This document shows, piece after piece, positions 52,567-60,828 of a stretch of 64,000 nucleotides of DNA. Both the position numbers and the translations under genes were made by a program. Positions within the stretch are counted from its first letter, which is position 1, and every line of letters begins with the position of its first letter. The notes beneath the pieces were generated by a model that saw only the letters and a list, made by a program, of their open reading frames with translations, searched no databases and was not told where the DNA came from. The stretch comes from Rhizobium lusitanum (lineage in GTDB: Bacteria; Pseudomonadota; Alphaproteobacteria; Rhizobiales; Rhizobiaceae), in NCBI RefSeq assembly GCF_014189535.1, contig NZ_CP050307.1:1054001-1118000 (forward strand), given 5' to 3'.

Positions 52567-53484
52567 TCAGGCGGTCCTCAATCGGGGATCGAGCCATGCG
52601 TTCAAGACGTCGGCCAGAAAGGTGAAGACGATGTAGAACATCGCGAAAATCAGGATCAGTGCCTGCATGGTCGGCAGGTCGTTGCGTGAGATCGATTCCC
52701 AGGCAAGGAATCCCGCACCATGCAGCGCGAAGATCGTCTCCACCACGACCGAGCCGCCGAACATGAAGCCCAACTGCACGGCGCTCAGGCTGACGACCGG
52801 GATAATGGCGTTGCGCAAGGCATGCTTGAACAGTACCTGCCGTGGCTTCAGGCCCTTGGCCCGGGCGGTCCGAATATAGTCGGAAGACAGGACTTCCAGC
52901 ATGCCGGCGCGGGTAAGCCGCATGATGGCGGGCGTCGCGTAGTAGCCAAGAACAATCGTGGGCAGGATATAGCCAGTCCAGCTGCCGGTTCCCGAAGCCG
53001 GCACCAGGCCGAGATTGACAGAGAAGATCACGATCAGGATCAAGCCGAACCAGAAGCTCGGGATCGCCTGCCCGACGACCGCGATGCCAAGTGCCAGCCG
53101 GTCGATGATGGTATTGGGAAAGGCGGCGGCAAGGACTCCCATCGGGATCGCCAGCAGCAGCGCGAAACTCATGCCGAGAAAGCCGATCATCATGGTCACC
53201 GGGAGCCTGTCGGCAATCATTCCGGAGACCGGCTGCTTGAAATAGTAGCTCATGCCGAAATCGCCGGAAAGCGCCCGCATCAGCCACTCGACATATTGGA
53301 GCATCAATGGCTGATCGAAGCCGTATTGGCTGCGGATAGCGGCGATTGTCTCCGCCGGGGCGCCCTCGCCGGCAATCGCGATAGCCGGATCGCCCGCCAT
53401 GAACAGAAGAATGAAGCTGATGAAGGACACAGTCAGCGCCACCAGCGCCGCCATACCGATTTTGGTCAGGACAAATTTCAGCAT
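52567..53484 (-). CDS. Dpp/Gsi-type ABC transporter permease (DppB-like)
   Basis: 305-aa permease. N-terminal MAALVALTVSFISFILLFMA helix, then SQYGFDQPLMLQYVEWLM, TSLTRAGMLEVLSSDYIRTA-type loop (here RLTRAGMLEVLSSDYIRTA) and the C-terminal DVLNAWLDPRLRTA. Intact, one base before the start of the broken DppC-like gene, so the two are a translationally coupled pair in the operon led by the solute-binding protein at 53587. Confidence 0.93.
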   Translation of the reverse strand: MLKFVLTKIGMAALVALTVSFISFILLFMAGDPAIAIAGEGAPAETIAAIRSQYGFDQPLMLQYVEWLMRALSGDFGMSYYFKQPVSGMIADRLPVTMMIGFLGMSFALLLAIPMGVLAAAFPNTIIDRLALGIAVVGQAIPSFWFGLILIVIFSVNLGLVPASGTGSWTGYILPTIVLGYYATPAIMRLTRAGMLEVLSSDYIRTARAKGLKPRQVLFKHALRNAIIPVVSLSAVQLGFMFGGSVVVETIFALHGAGFLAWESISRNDLPTMQALILIFAMFYIVFTFLADVLNAWLDPRLRTA

Positions 53485-53540
53485 CGTGTACCCTTAAGCG
53501 GGAGGCGCGACCGGACTAGTCGCCCTTGTCTTCTGGAACA

Positions 53541-53576
53541 CGCCATTCGCTGGATCCAAGGATACAGCGAGTGGCG
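53541..53576. repeat. Hairpin between solute-binding protein and permease genes
   Basis: CGCCATTCGCTG (53541-53552) pairs with CAGCGAGTGGCG (53565-53576) at 11 of 12 positions, twelve-base loop. It lies just 3' of the binding-protein stop and ahead of dppB. Such structures often stabilise the abundant binding-protein message; no T-run is present. Confidence 0.5.
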
Positions 53577-53586
53577 GATGCGCATG

Positions 53587-55098
53587 TCATTTCCAGCCTA
53601 TTTCGTAGAAGCGAACCAGCTCATCGGGCGTCGGCGTGAAGGAGACGTCCTTGCTCATGATGTAGTTGGTGGAATAATTCCACAGCGGCACCCAATAGGC
53701 CTTGTCGGCAATCGTCGAGAGCGCCTGTTTGTAGAGCGTCTTGCGCTCGGCCGGATCGACGGAGGAATCGGCTTTCTCCAGAAGATCCGACAGGCTCTTG
53801 TCGCGCGCATCGTCTTCACCGCCCATCGTGAAGAACTCGCTGGTGATGGCCGAGGCATCGGCGATCGAGTTGGAGCCCCATGTCAGAAAGGACATGGGCA
53901 CGCCTTCCTTGATACGCTTTTCGCGCAGCGCCGCATATTGCAGGTATTTGAGATTAGCCTTGATTCCGACTTCGGCCAGCATGCCGATCATAGCTTCCGC
54001 CAACGGACGATCGCGATAGGCGTAGAAATCGATCTCGAAGCCATTGGGATAACCGGCCTCCGCCAGAAGCGCCTTGGCCTTGTCCGGATCGTAGGAATAG
54101 GAAGCAACATCGGTGGCGCAGCCGAACTGGCTTGGCGAGCAGGCGCTGTTGATCACCTCGGTCGTGCCCTTCATCAGCGCCTTGACGATGCCGTCGCGGT
54201 TGATAGCGTGATAGACTGCCTGCCGGACCCGCACATCGGTCATCGGATTTTTCGTGCCGCTTCGGCCGGCTGCATCGAGCGACAGATAGCCGACGCGCAT
54301 CGTCGGCGCATTGAGGACCTGGAAATTGCCGCGACCAGCCATCTTGTCGGCCTGATCGGAAGGCACTTGCCAGACGAGATCGATCGTCCCGTTGAAGAGT
54401 TCGGCCATCTGGGTGTTGATATCGGGGATCGTGCGGATATCGATCGTCTCGACCTTTGCCTTCGGCTTTGCGGCAGCAAAATAATCGTCGTTGCGCTTCA
54501 ACACATAATGCTTGCCGGGCTCGACGCTGACGACCTTGTATGGGCCGGTTCCGATCGGCTTGGTTGCCACACCGGCCGGTCCGACCGCTGCGTAATATTC
54601 GTTCGGCTGTATGATGACAGGCCCCGCGAGATATTCGAGCGCTGCCGGAAAAGGCCCGTTGGTGATGATGCGGACCTTGAACTGATCGATCTTCACCGCC
54701 TGCTTGATCCAGCTGGTCGCCACCGTGTTCTTGGCGCCATTCTTCGGATCGATCATATAGTTCAGCGTATAGACTACGTCGTCCGCGTCGAAGGGCTCGC
54801 CATTGTGGAATTTGACCCCCTGGCGCAGGGTCAATTCCAGCGTTGTCGAATCCACCCACGACCAGCTGGTTGCGAGATTGCCGACATATTGTCCCGTCTT
54901 CGGATCACGATAGAGAAGACCATCCCAGACCGCGTTTCCAAGCAGGACGCCCTCGCGCGCGGTGTTGAAATAGGGATCGATATGCTCGAGCTCCTTTGAG
55001 AAGGCGATCGAGATGGTGTCGTCCGCTTTCCCGGCATTGGCGACCGGCGCCAGCAGGAGCGGCAAAAACAGGGCAGCGGCAATAACAGCTAGTCTCAT
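53587..55098 (-). CDS. Family-5 extracellular solute-binding protein
   Basis: 503-aa periplasmic binding protein of the Dpp/Opp class. The Sec signal is RLAVIAAALFLPLLLAPVAN ending near NAGKADD. Core motifs include LRQGVKFHNGEPFDADDVVY and VRQAVYHAINRDGIVKALMK. ATG at 55098, with AAGGGGAC upstream. First gene of the amide/peptide operon, divergent from an FCD regulator. Ligand unknown; the operon's M20 peptidase and amidase suggest a small peptide or acyl-amino acid. Confidence 0.92.
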   Translation of the reverse strand: MRLAVIAAALFLPLLLAPVANAGKADDTISIAFSKELEHIDPYFNTAREGVLLGNAVWDGLLYRDPKTGQYVGNLATSWSWVDSTTLELTLRQGVKFHNGEPFDADDVVYTLNYMIDPKNGAKNTVATSWIKQAVKIDQFKVRIITNGPFPAALEYLAGPVIIQPNEYYAAVGPAGVATKPIGTGPYKVVSVEPGKHYVLKRNDDYFAAAKPKAKVETIDIRTIPDINTQMAELFNGTIDLVWQVPSDQADKMAGRGNFQVLNAPTMRVGYLSLDAAGRSGTKNPMTDVRVRQAVYHAINRDGIVKALMKGTTEVINSACSPSQFGCATDVASYSYDPDKAKALLAEAGYPNGFEIDFYAYRDRPLAEAMIGMLAEVGIKANLKYLQYAALREKRIKEGVPMSFLTWGSNSIADASAITSEFFTMGGEDDARDKSLSDLLEKADSSVDPAERKTLYKQALSTIADKAYWVPLWNYSTNYIMSKDVSFTPTPDELVRFYEIGWK

Positions 55099-55114
55099 TG
55101 AAGTCCCCTTTATT

Positions 55115-55129
55115 GCCTAGTTTCTAGGC
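55115..55129. promoter_or_regulatory. Perfect inverted repeat in leader of binding-protein gene
   Basis: GCCTAG-TTT-CTAGGC, perfect 6-bp arms, 16 bases upstream of the ATG at 55098. It may form a 5' leader hairpin or serve as an operator. Confidence 0.35.
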
Positions 55130-55168
55130 GTTTTTATTTATGCCCACACGATATCCCATTTTTACTAA

Positions 55169-55218
55169 TTGTATACAAAAAATAAGAACTGAACTACTAA
55201 TTATATTTATGCATACAA
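55169..55218. promoter_or_regulatory. Two TTG-N4-CAA-type sites ahead of FCD regulator
   Basis: TTGTATACAA (55169-55178) is a perfect palindrome, and ATGCATACAA (55209-55218) retains the right half. The starts are 40 bases apart, about four helical turns. The sites lie between the FCD regulator and the solute-binding protein gene it faces, so they are good operator candidates. Confidence 0.55.
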
Positions 55219-55270
55219 TCTCTTGTTATCATCACCTTTAGGCGGAATAATCGCAGCAGGAGAAACCATC

Positions 55271-55954
55271 ATGATTCACAACAAACCATCCGCGGCGGAC
55301 GCGCTTTACGAACGCATCGAAACCCTGATTGCCGAGGGGGTCTTCAAGGATGGCGAGCGCCTGGACGAGGTGCGCCTCGCCGGCGATTTCGGTGTGTCGC
55401 GCACGCCGCTTCGCGAAGCCCTGCGCCTGCTCTCGTCGACCGGACTGGTCGAGCTTATTCCCAACCGCGGCGCTTTCGTGCGGCAGCCGAGCTTCACGCG
55501 TCTCGTGGAAATGTTCGAGGTAATGGCGGAAGTCGAGGCCTGGTGCGCGCGGCTTGCTGCCAGCCGTATCACCAAGGCGCAGGTGTTGCTCCTGCGCCAG
55601 ACGGCATCCGCCTGCGAGGCAGCCCTGCAGGTACAAGACTACCATCGCTACTACGCCGAGAACGCCGCGTTTCACAACATGATCTACGAAGCCTCCGGAA
55701 ATGGTTTTCTCGCCGAAGAGGCGCGCAATCTGCAACGGCGCCTGAAGCCGTTTCGCAGGGCGCAACTGTCGTTTGGCGACCGGCTTTCCCAATCGATGAG
55801 CGAGCATCGCGAAATCCTGGTGGCGCTCGAGGCGGGCGATGTCGCACGGGCCGAAACAGTGATGCGCGACCATATCCAGGTGCAAAGCAGCACCTATGAG
55901 GAGTACCGCCTGTCGATAACCGACGCTTCGACGGCCGAGCGTTCCGCCTCCTAG
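55271..55954 (+). CDS. GntR-family FCD regulator of peptide/amide operon
   Basis: 227-aa regulator from the ATG at 55271 (AGGAGAAACC upstream; a frame 16 codons longer is rejected). The winged helix GERLDEVRLAGDFGVSRTPL and the FCD phrase LVEMFEVMAEVEAWCARLAA are present. It is clearly similar to MatR at 62423 (same GERLDEVxLA..FGVSRTP and MFEVMAE blocks), and the operators look alike too. Divergent from the solute-binding protein gene. Ligand unknown. Confidence 0.9.
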   Translation: MIHNKPSAADALYERIETLIAEGVFKDGERLDEVRLAGDFGVSRTPLREALRLLSSTGLVELIPNRGAFVRQPSFTRLVEMFEVMAEVEAWCARLAASRITKAQVLLLRQTASACEAALQVQDYHRYYAENAAFHNMIYEASGNGFLAEEARNLQRRLKPFRRAQLSFGDRLSQSMSEHREILVALEAGDVARAETVMRDHIQVQSSTYEEYRLSITDASTAERSAS

Positions 55955-56136
55955 ATAAACAAGGACTGACGCAGAGACAGCAGCGGCCCGGACATCATCG
56001 CCCTCTCGCGAGGCCAAGATCCGTTCTGATGATGCTCGTCTCGTTGATCCCATGATGCCCATATGGGTCCTGAACCACCCTTGCCCGGTTACGCGATCCG
56101 GCAGGTATCTGCTCCGCCAGATCGCGCAATTGAACT

Positions 56137-57150
56137 TTAGCCGTTGCGGAACGTGTAGGCGTAGCCGTTGATCGCCGGAGCCCCGCCGAGATGCGCGTAG
56201 AGAACCTTCGACCCCACCGGGAAATACCCCTTCTTCACGAGGTCGATCATGCCCTGCATGGACTTACCCTCGTAGACCGGATCGGTGATCATGCCTTCCA
56301 GGCGCGCGCAGAGCCGGATGGCCTCCTTAGTCTCGTCCGACGGCACGCCGTAGACCGGATAGGCATAGTCCTCGATCAGGACGATATCGTCGGAAGAGAG
56401 TTCCCGGCCGAGTTCGACCAATTCGGCGGTGCGCTGGGCAATTTCCAGCACCTGCGCCTTGGTCTGCTCGGGCGTAAAGGATGCGTCGATGCCGATGACC
56501 TGGCGCTCGCGGCCATCCTTGGCAAAGCCGACGGTCATCCCCGCATGGGTGGAGCCCGTCACCGTGCAGACGACGATGTAATCGAACTTGAAACCAAGCT
56601 CTTCCTCCTGGACACGAACCTCCTCGGCAAAGCCGACATAGCCAAGCCCGCCATATTTGTGCACGGATGCACCGGCCGGGATCGGATAGGGCTTGCCGCC
56701 CTTGGCCTTGACGTCTTCGATGGCGTCTTCCCAGCTCTGCCGAATGCCGATGTCGAAGCCTTCGTCGACGATCTGCACATCCGCGCCCATGATGCGGCTG
56801 AGCAAAATGTTGCCGACGCGGTCATAGACCGCATCCTCATGCGGAACCCAGCTTTCCTGCACGAGCCGGCACTTGAAGCCGATCTTGGCGGCAACGGCGG
56901 CGATCATGCGCGTATGGTTGGATTGAACCCCGCCAATCGACACCAGTGTGTCCGCGTTCGAGGCAATCGCATCGGGAATGATATATTCCAGCTTGCGCAG
57001 CTTGTTGCCCCCGAATGCCAGTCCGGAATTGCAGTCCTCCCGCTTGGCATAGAGCTCTACCTTGCCGCCGAGATGTTCGGAAAGCCGTGCCAGCTTCTCG
57101 ATATGGGTCGGACCAAATGTGAGCGGATAGCGCTCGAATTTCTCCAGCAT
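56137..57150 (-). CDS. acdS: 1-aminocyclopropane-1-carboxylate deaminase
   Basis: 337-aa PLP enzyme that splits ACC, the plant ethylene precursor, into 2-oxobutyrate and ammonia. The PLP Lys is in [14 protein letters not shown] (Lys50), Ser77 is in VQSNHTRM, and Glu294 and Leu321 sit in VYEGKSMQG and YAHLGGAPA. These two residues separate true ACC deaminases from D-cysteine desulfhydrases, so the assignment is strong. Divergent from the Lrp-type gene acdR. Likely to lower host ethylene in the rhizosphere. Confidence 0.95.
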   Translation of the reverse strand: MLEKFERYPLTFGPTHIEKLARLSEHLGGKVELYAKREDCNSGLAFGGNKLRKLEYIIPDAIASNADTLVSIGGVQSNHTRMIAAVAAKIGFKCRLVQESWVPHEDAVYDRVGNILLSRIMGADVQIVDEGFDIGIRQSWEDAIEDVKAKGGKPYPIPAGASVHKYGGLGYVGFAEEVRVQEEELGFKFDYIVVCTVTGSTHAGMTVGFAKDGRERQVIGIDASFTPEQTKAQVLEIAQRTAELVELGRELSSDDIVLIEDYAYPVYGVPSDETKEAIRLCARLEGMITDPVYEGKSMQGMIDLVKKGYFPVGSKVLYAHLGGAPAINGYAYTFRNG

Positions 57151-57309
57151 GAATTCCCCTTCAGCTTGTCGTGCTACGGGGAAGACGCTAGCATCACTTC
57201 AATGAAAGGTGCTCTCGAAGATGAAGCTCAGATTTCTTCTTTAAAACGTCGAATTCTAAATTAAAGTTCTTTTCATCCATAGTATCCAATCTTTTCGGAA
57301 GATTCTTTC

Positions 57310-57774
57310 ATGGCCTCTGAACTGGACCGTATCGACCTTAAAATGCTCCGCCTGCTGCAGAAGAACGGGCGGCTCAGCAATGCCGAACTCGCGCAATCGG
57401 TCGATGTCAGCCCGGCAACCTGCCATCGCCGCACGCAGCGTCTGTTCGAGGAGGGCTACATCAAGACCGTGCGGGCGATGATAGAGCCACAAAAGGTTGG
57501 CCGTGGTGCCCTGGTCATGGTTGGCGTGGTGCTTGACCGGTCGACGCCCGAGAGCTTTGGCGCATTCGAAAAAGCCGTTGCCAAATTGAGCTTCGTTCTC
57601 GACTGCAATCTCGTTGCCGGCGATTTCGATTATTTCCTGAAGATCCGCGTCGGCGACATGGCCGATTTCAACCGCATTCACGGCACACAATTGATTGCCC
57701 TGCCCGGCGTGCGCCAGACCCGCACCTTCTTCGTCATGAAGGAAGTCGTCGATAATGCATTGCTGGAGTTCTAG
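57310..57774 (+). CDS. acdR: Lrp/AsnC-family regulator of acdS
   Basis: 154-aa regulator. N-terminal AsnC-type helix-turn-helix (RLSNAELAQSVDVSPATCHR) and a C-terminal RAM domain (DCNLVAGDFDYFLKIRVGDM). It sits divergent from acdS with a 159-base AT-rich gap, the arrangement known for acdR/acdS in Pseudomonas and rhizobia, where it activates acdS in response to ACC. Intact and of normal length. Confidence 0.9.
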   Translation: MASELDRIDLKMLRLLQKNGRLSNAELAQSVDVSPATCHRRTQRLFEEGYIKTVRAMIEPQKVGRGALVMVGVVLDRSTPESFGAFEKAVAKLSFVLDCNLVAGDFDYFLKIRVGDMADFNRIHGTQLIALPGVRQTRTFFVMKEVVDNALLEF

Positions 57775-57824
57775 CTGGCCGCATATCGCACGCGACCAGC
57801 GTAAACCTCAGAAAGCCCCTCGCC

Positions 57825-59174
57825 TCACACAAGTCCCGGCACGATCAGGACAAGCCAGGCAACGATCGGGCCGATGATGGCAATCAGGGCGCTGTAGATC
57901 AGCAAGGTTTTCAGCACGCTCTCGCGCTCGCTTTCCTGTGCATTGGCGACGACCAGCGCGCCATTGGTCGAGAACGGGCTGGTATCGACGATGGTGGTGG
58001 AGATCGCGATGGCCGCGACGACGCCGACGGCGCTGATCTGCCCCTGCAACAGGAAAGGCACGGCAAGCGGGATGATGGCGCCGAGAAGCGCGGTCGATGA
58101 GGCGAAAGCGGAGACGATGGCGCCCGTGAAGCACAGAAGCAGCGCCACCAGCAGCGGCATCCCGAGGCTTGAAATGCCGTGCGCGACATAGTCGATCGTT
58201 CCGATCTTCTCCATGACGCCGACATAGGTGATGATGCCGGCGATCAGGAGCACAGTCGACCAGCTGACCTTATCGATCGCCGCCTTCTGGGTCTTCGGCG
58301 ACAAGAGAGCAAGCACAACGGCGACGGTGATCGCCACCAGACCGACATTGAATTTGAAGACCAGCGCACCAAGCGCCAGTGCGGTCAGGCCGACCAGCGT
58401 CGTCAGCCGCTCCGCCGTCAGACCGGCAAGCGCCTTCTCTTCCTTCGTTTCTACCTCAAAGACATGATGGCTGATGGGGGCCGCGCGCGTGCCGCCATGG
58501 CCGACGATGGCTCGCGTCACGCCTTGAGGATGCAGGTCCGGCAAGGGACCGGACGCCGCCGGCTGCTTGCGCAGAATCTTCGGGCCACCGAAGATGAAGA
58601 AGACCAAGACCGCGATGGCGAGGTTGAAGAAGAAGCTCGACAGGAACAGCGATGTCGGCGCGTAAGGCAGCTCCGCCTTCTGGACGATCTGGTTGGTGAT
58701 GCCGCCATAGACGCTTATGGGCGAGAAGCCGCCGGCCTGCGCGCCATGGATCACCATCAGCCCCATCATCACCGGGCTGATGCGATATTGGAATGCGAAC
58801 CCAAGCGCGACCGGCGCAAGGATGGCGACGGCTGCCGGGCCAAGCGCGCCAAAGCCGGTGATGATCGCGGCAACGAGAAACATGACCCAAGGAATCCAGG
58901 CAACATGTCCGCGCACCAGCTTGACCGCGCCTTCGATTAGCCAATCGATCGTGCCGTTGATCTGCGCGATGGCAAAGAGATAGGTGACGCCGACCAGTGT
59001 CAGGAACAGGTCGCTTGGAAAGCCCGCGAAGATATCGGCGGCCTTCATGCTCATGACGAGCGATCCGATCAGGAAGGCGCAGGCGAAAGCGAGTGCGCCC
59101 ATATTGATCGGCTGGATCGTGGCAATGACGAACATGCCGGCAAGCAGCACGATCGACAGGATCTGGATATTCAT
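57825..59174 (-). CDS. matC: Dicarboxylate/malonate carrier MatC
   Basis: 449-aa secondary transporter, about ten or more helices. The N-terminal MatC region shows FPSDLFLTLVGVTYLFAIAQ and GAQAGGFSPISVYGGITNQI, and the C-terminal part has TTIVDTSPFSTNGALVVANA, a carrier-type hairpin. In Rhizobium, MatC imports malonate. The ATG at 59174 lies 109 bases after matB. The gap holds a strong hairpin. Third gene in matA-matB-matC. Confidence 0.9.
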   Translation of the reverse strand: MNIQILSIVLLAGMFVIATIQPINMGALAFACAFLIGSLVMSMKAADIFAGFPSDLFLTLVGVTYLFAIAQINGTIDWLIEGAVKLVRGHVAWIPWVMFLVAAIITGFGALGPAAVAILAPVALGFAFQYRISPVMMGLMVIHGAQAGGFSPISVYGGITNQIVQKAELPYAPTSLFLSSFFFNLAIAVLVFFIFGGPKILRKQPAASGPLPDLHPQGVTRAIVGHGGTRAAPISHHVFEVETKEEKALAGLTAERLTTLVGLTALALGALVFKFNVGLVAITVAVVLALLSPKTQKAAIDKVSWSTVLLIAGIITYVGVMEKIGTIDYVAHGISSLGMPLLVALLLCFTGAIVSAFASSTALLGAIIPLAVPFLLQGQISAVGVVAAIAISTTIVDTSPFSTNGALVVANAQESERESVLKTLLIYSALIAIIGPIVAWLVLIVPGLV

Positions 59175-59236
59175 AGCTTCCTCCCTTCGGCAACCTCCTC
59201 AGGCGCCGGTCCCCATTTTCATGAATGCATGATCAA

Positions 59237-59273
59237 CCCCGCCTCGGTGCTACTCCCAAGCACCAAGGCGGGG
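59237..59273. repeat. 15-bp-stem hairpin between matB and matC
   Basis: CCCCGCCT-c-GGTGCT pairs with AGCACC-a-AGGCGGGG (one internal mismatch) around a seven-base loop. No T-run follows in the matB direction, so it is unlikely to be a full terminator. It may reduce matC expression or mark a processing site. Confidence 0.6.
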
Positions 59274-59283
59274 TAGGCGCCTC

Positions 59284-60804
59284 TCAGGAGGCCTTCTCGT
59301 AAAGATCCTTGAGCTGGTCGCGCAGCAAGTTCTTCTGGACCTTGCCCATCGTGTTGCGCGGCAGTTCCTCGGCAAAGATAACCCGCTTCGGCTGCTTGTA
59401 GCGCGCAAGGCGATCCTGCAGCGCGGCAAGCACGGCCTTCTCGTCTAGTGTCGCATCACGTTGCAACACCACCACCGCCGTCACGCCTTCGCCGAAATCC
59501 GGATGGGCGACACCGATCACCGCGCTTTCGACGACGCCGTCGAGCTGGTCGATCTCGTTTTCGACCTCTTTCGGATAGATGTTGTAGCCGCCGGAAATCA
59601 CCAGGTCCTTGCCGCGACCGACGATATGGACATAGCCGTCCCTGTCGATCTTGCCGAGGTCGCCGCTGATGAAATAGCGATCTTGAGTGAATTCGGCCGC
59701 CGTCTTTTCCGGCATGCGCCAATAGCCCTTGAAAACATTCGGACCCTTGATCTCAATCATGCCGGTCTCGTCAGGCGACAGCGTCGCGCCTGTGGCCGGA
59801 TCGGCAATCCTCACCGTGACACCTGGCAGCGGAAAGCCGACCGTCCCGGCCCGGCGCTCGCCATCATAGGGGTTGGAGGTGTTCATATTGGTCTCGGTCA
59901 TGCCGTAGCGTTCGAGAATGGCGTGACCGGTGCGCTGCTGGAATGAGATATGCGTTTCCGTCAAAAGTGGCGCAGAGCCCGAGATGAAGAGCCGCATGCT
60001 GGCGACAGCGTCCCGGTTCAATCCCTCGTGCTGAAGCAATCTGACATAGAATGTCGGCACGCCCATCATCAGCGTTGCCTTAGGCATCAGCGACAGGATC
60101 TCGCCCGGCTCGAACTTCGGCAGCAGGAACATCGATGCGCCGGAAACCAGCGTGACATTGGTCGCGACGAAGAGGCCATGCGTGTGGAAGATCGGCAATG
60201 CGTGGATCAGCCGGTCCGCCGCCGTCACGCGCCAATATTCGCGCAGCGCAAGTGCATTCGACAGCAGATTGTCATGCGTGAGCATGGCGCCCTTGGAACG
60301 GCCGGTGGTGCCGGATGTGTAGAGGATCGCGGCGAGATCATCTGGAGCACGGGCGGCGTCGATAAAATCGGCGGGCTCCTCCCGGGCGAGATCCGTCAAC
60401 GATCCCACGCCGTCCGCATCCAGCGTCTCGACGATCGCGCCATAGCGCTGCGCCAGCTTCTCGACCTCAGTCCGAGCCTTCGGGGAGACGACGACGAGCC
60501 TCGGCTCGGCATCGCCGATGAAATAGTCAAGTTCAACAAGCGTATAAGCGGTGTTCAGCGGCAGATAGACCGCTCCTGATCGAACGCAGGCGAGATAGAG
60601 CATCAAAGCCATCGGGCTCTTCTCGACCTGAACCGCAACGCGGTCACCGGGGCGAACGCCAAGCGCGTCGATGGCGCTGGCAAGCTGCCCCGAGAGGCGC
60701 AGCGCATCCCCATAGGTCCAGCGCTCACCGCTGGCGGTCTCGATGAAAATGGCATCCTCGGACGTAGCGGACGCCCTGATGGCGTCGAACAGATGATTGC
60801 CCAT
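59284..60804 (-). CDS. matB: Malonyl-CoA synthetase MatB
   Basis: 506-aa acyl-adenylating enzyme that joins malonate and CoA with ATP. Motifs are LYTSGTTGRSKGAMLTHDNL (phosphate loop), YGMTETNMNTSNPY, GDLGKIDRDGYVHIVGRGKD and the catalytic Lys near the end in PRNTMGKVQKNLLRD. 24 bases after matA. With matA and matC it forms the malonate utilisation operon. Normal length. Confidence 0.95.
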   Translation of the reverse strand: MGNHLFDAIRASATSEDAIFIETASGERWTYGDALRLSGQLASAIDALGVRPGDRVAVQVEKSPMALMLYLACVRSGAVYLPLNTAYTLVELDYFIGDAEPRLVVVSPKARTEVEKLAQRYGAIVETLDADGVGSLTDLAREEPADFIDAARAPDDLAAILYTSGTTGRSKGAMLTHDNLLSNALALREYWRVTAADRLIHALPIFHTHGLFVATNVTLVSGASMFLLPKFEPGEILSLMPKATLMMGVPTFYVRLLQHEGLNRDAVASMRLFISGSAPLLTETHISFQQRTGHAILERYGMTETNMNTSNPYDGERRAGTVGFPLPGVTVRIADPATGATLSPDETGMIEIKGPNVFKGYWRMPEKTAAEFTQDRYFISGDLGKIDRDGYVHIVGRGKDLVISGGYNIYPKEVENEIDQLDGVVESAVIGVAHPDFGEGVTAVVVLQRDATLDEKAVLAALQDRLARYKQPKRVIFAEELPRNTMGKVQKNLLRDQLKDLYEKAS

Positions 60805-60828
60805 AACTCCCCCTCCTAAATCTGCTGC

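Noticed and set aside
52720..54999. 759-codon open frame on the plus strand
   Set aside because: Opposite the DppB and solute-binding protein genes, with no domain and arginine/histidine-rich composition; a codon-bias shadow.
55115..55140. Plus-strand stem GCCTAG/CTAGGC followed by GTTTTTATTT, looking like a terminator
   Set aside because: No plus-strand gene lies upstream that would need it; the site is in the leader of a minus-strand gene.
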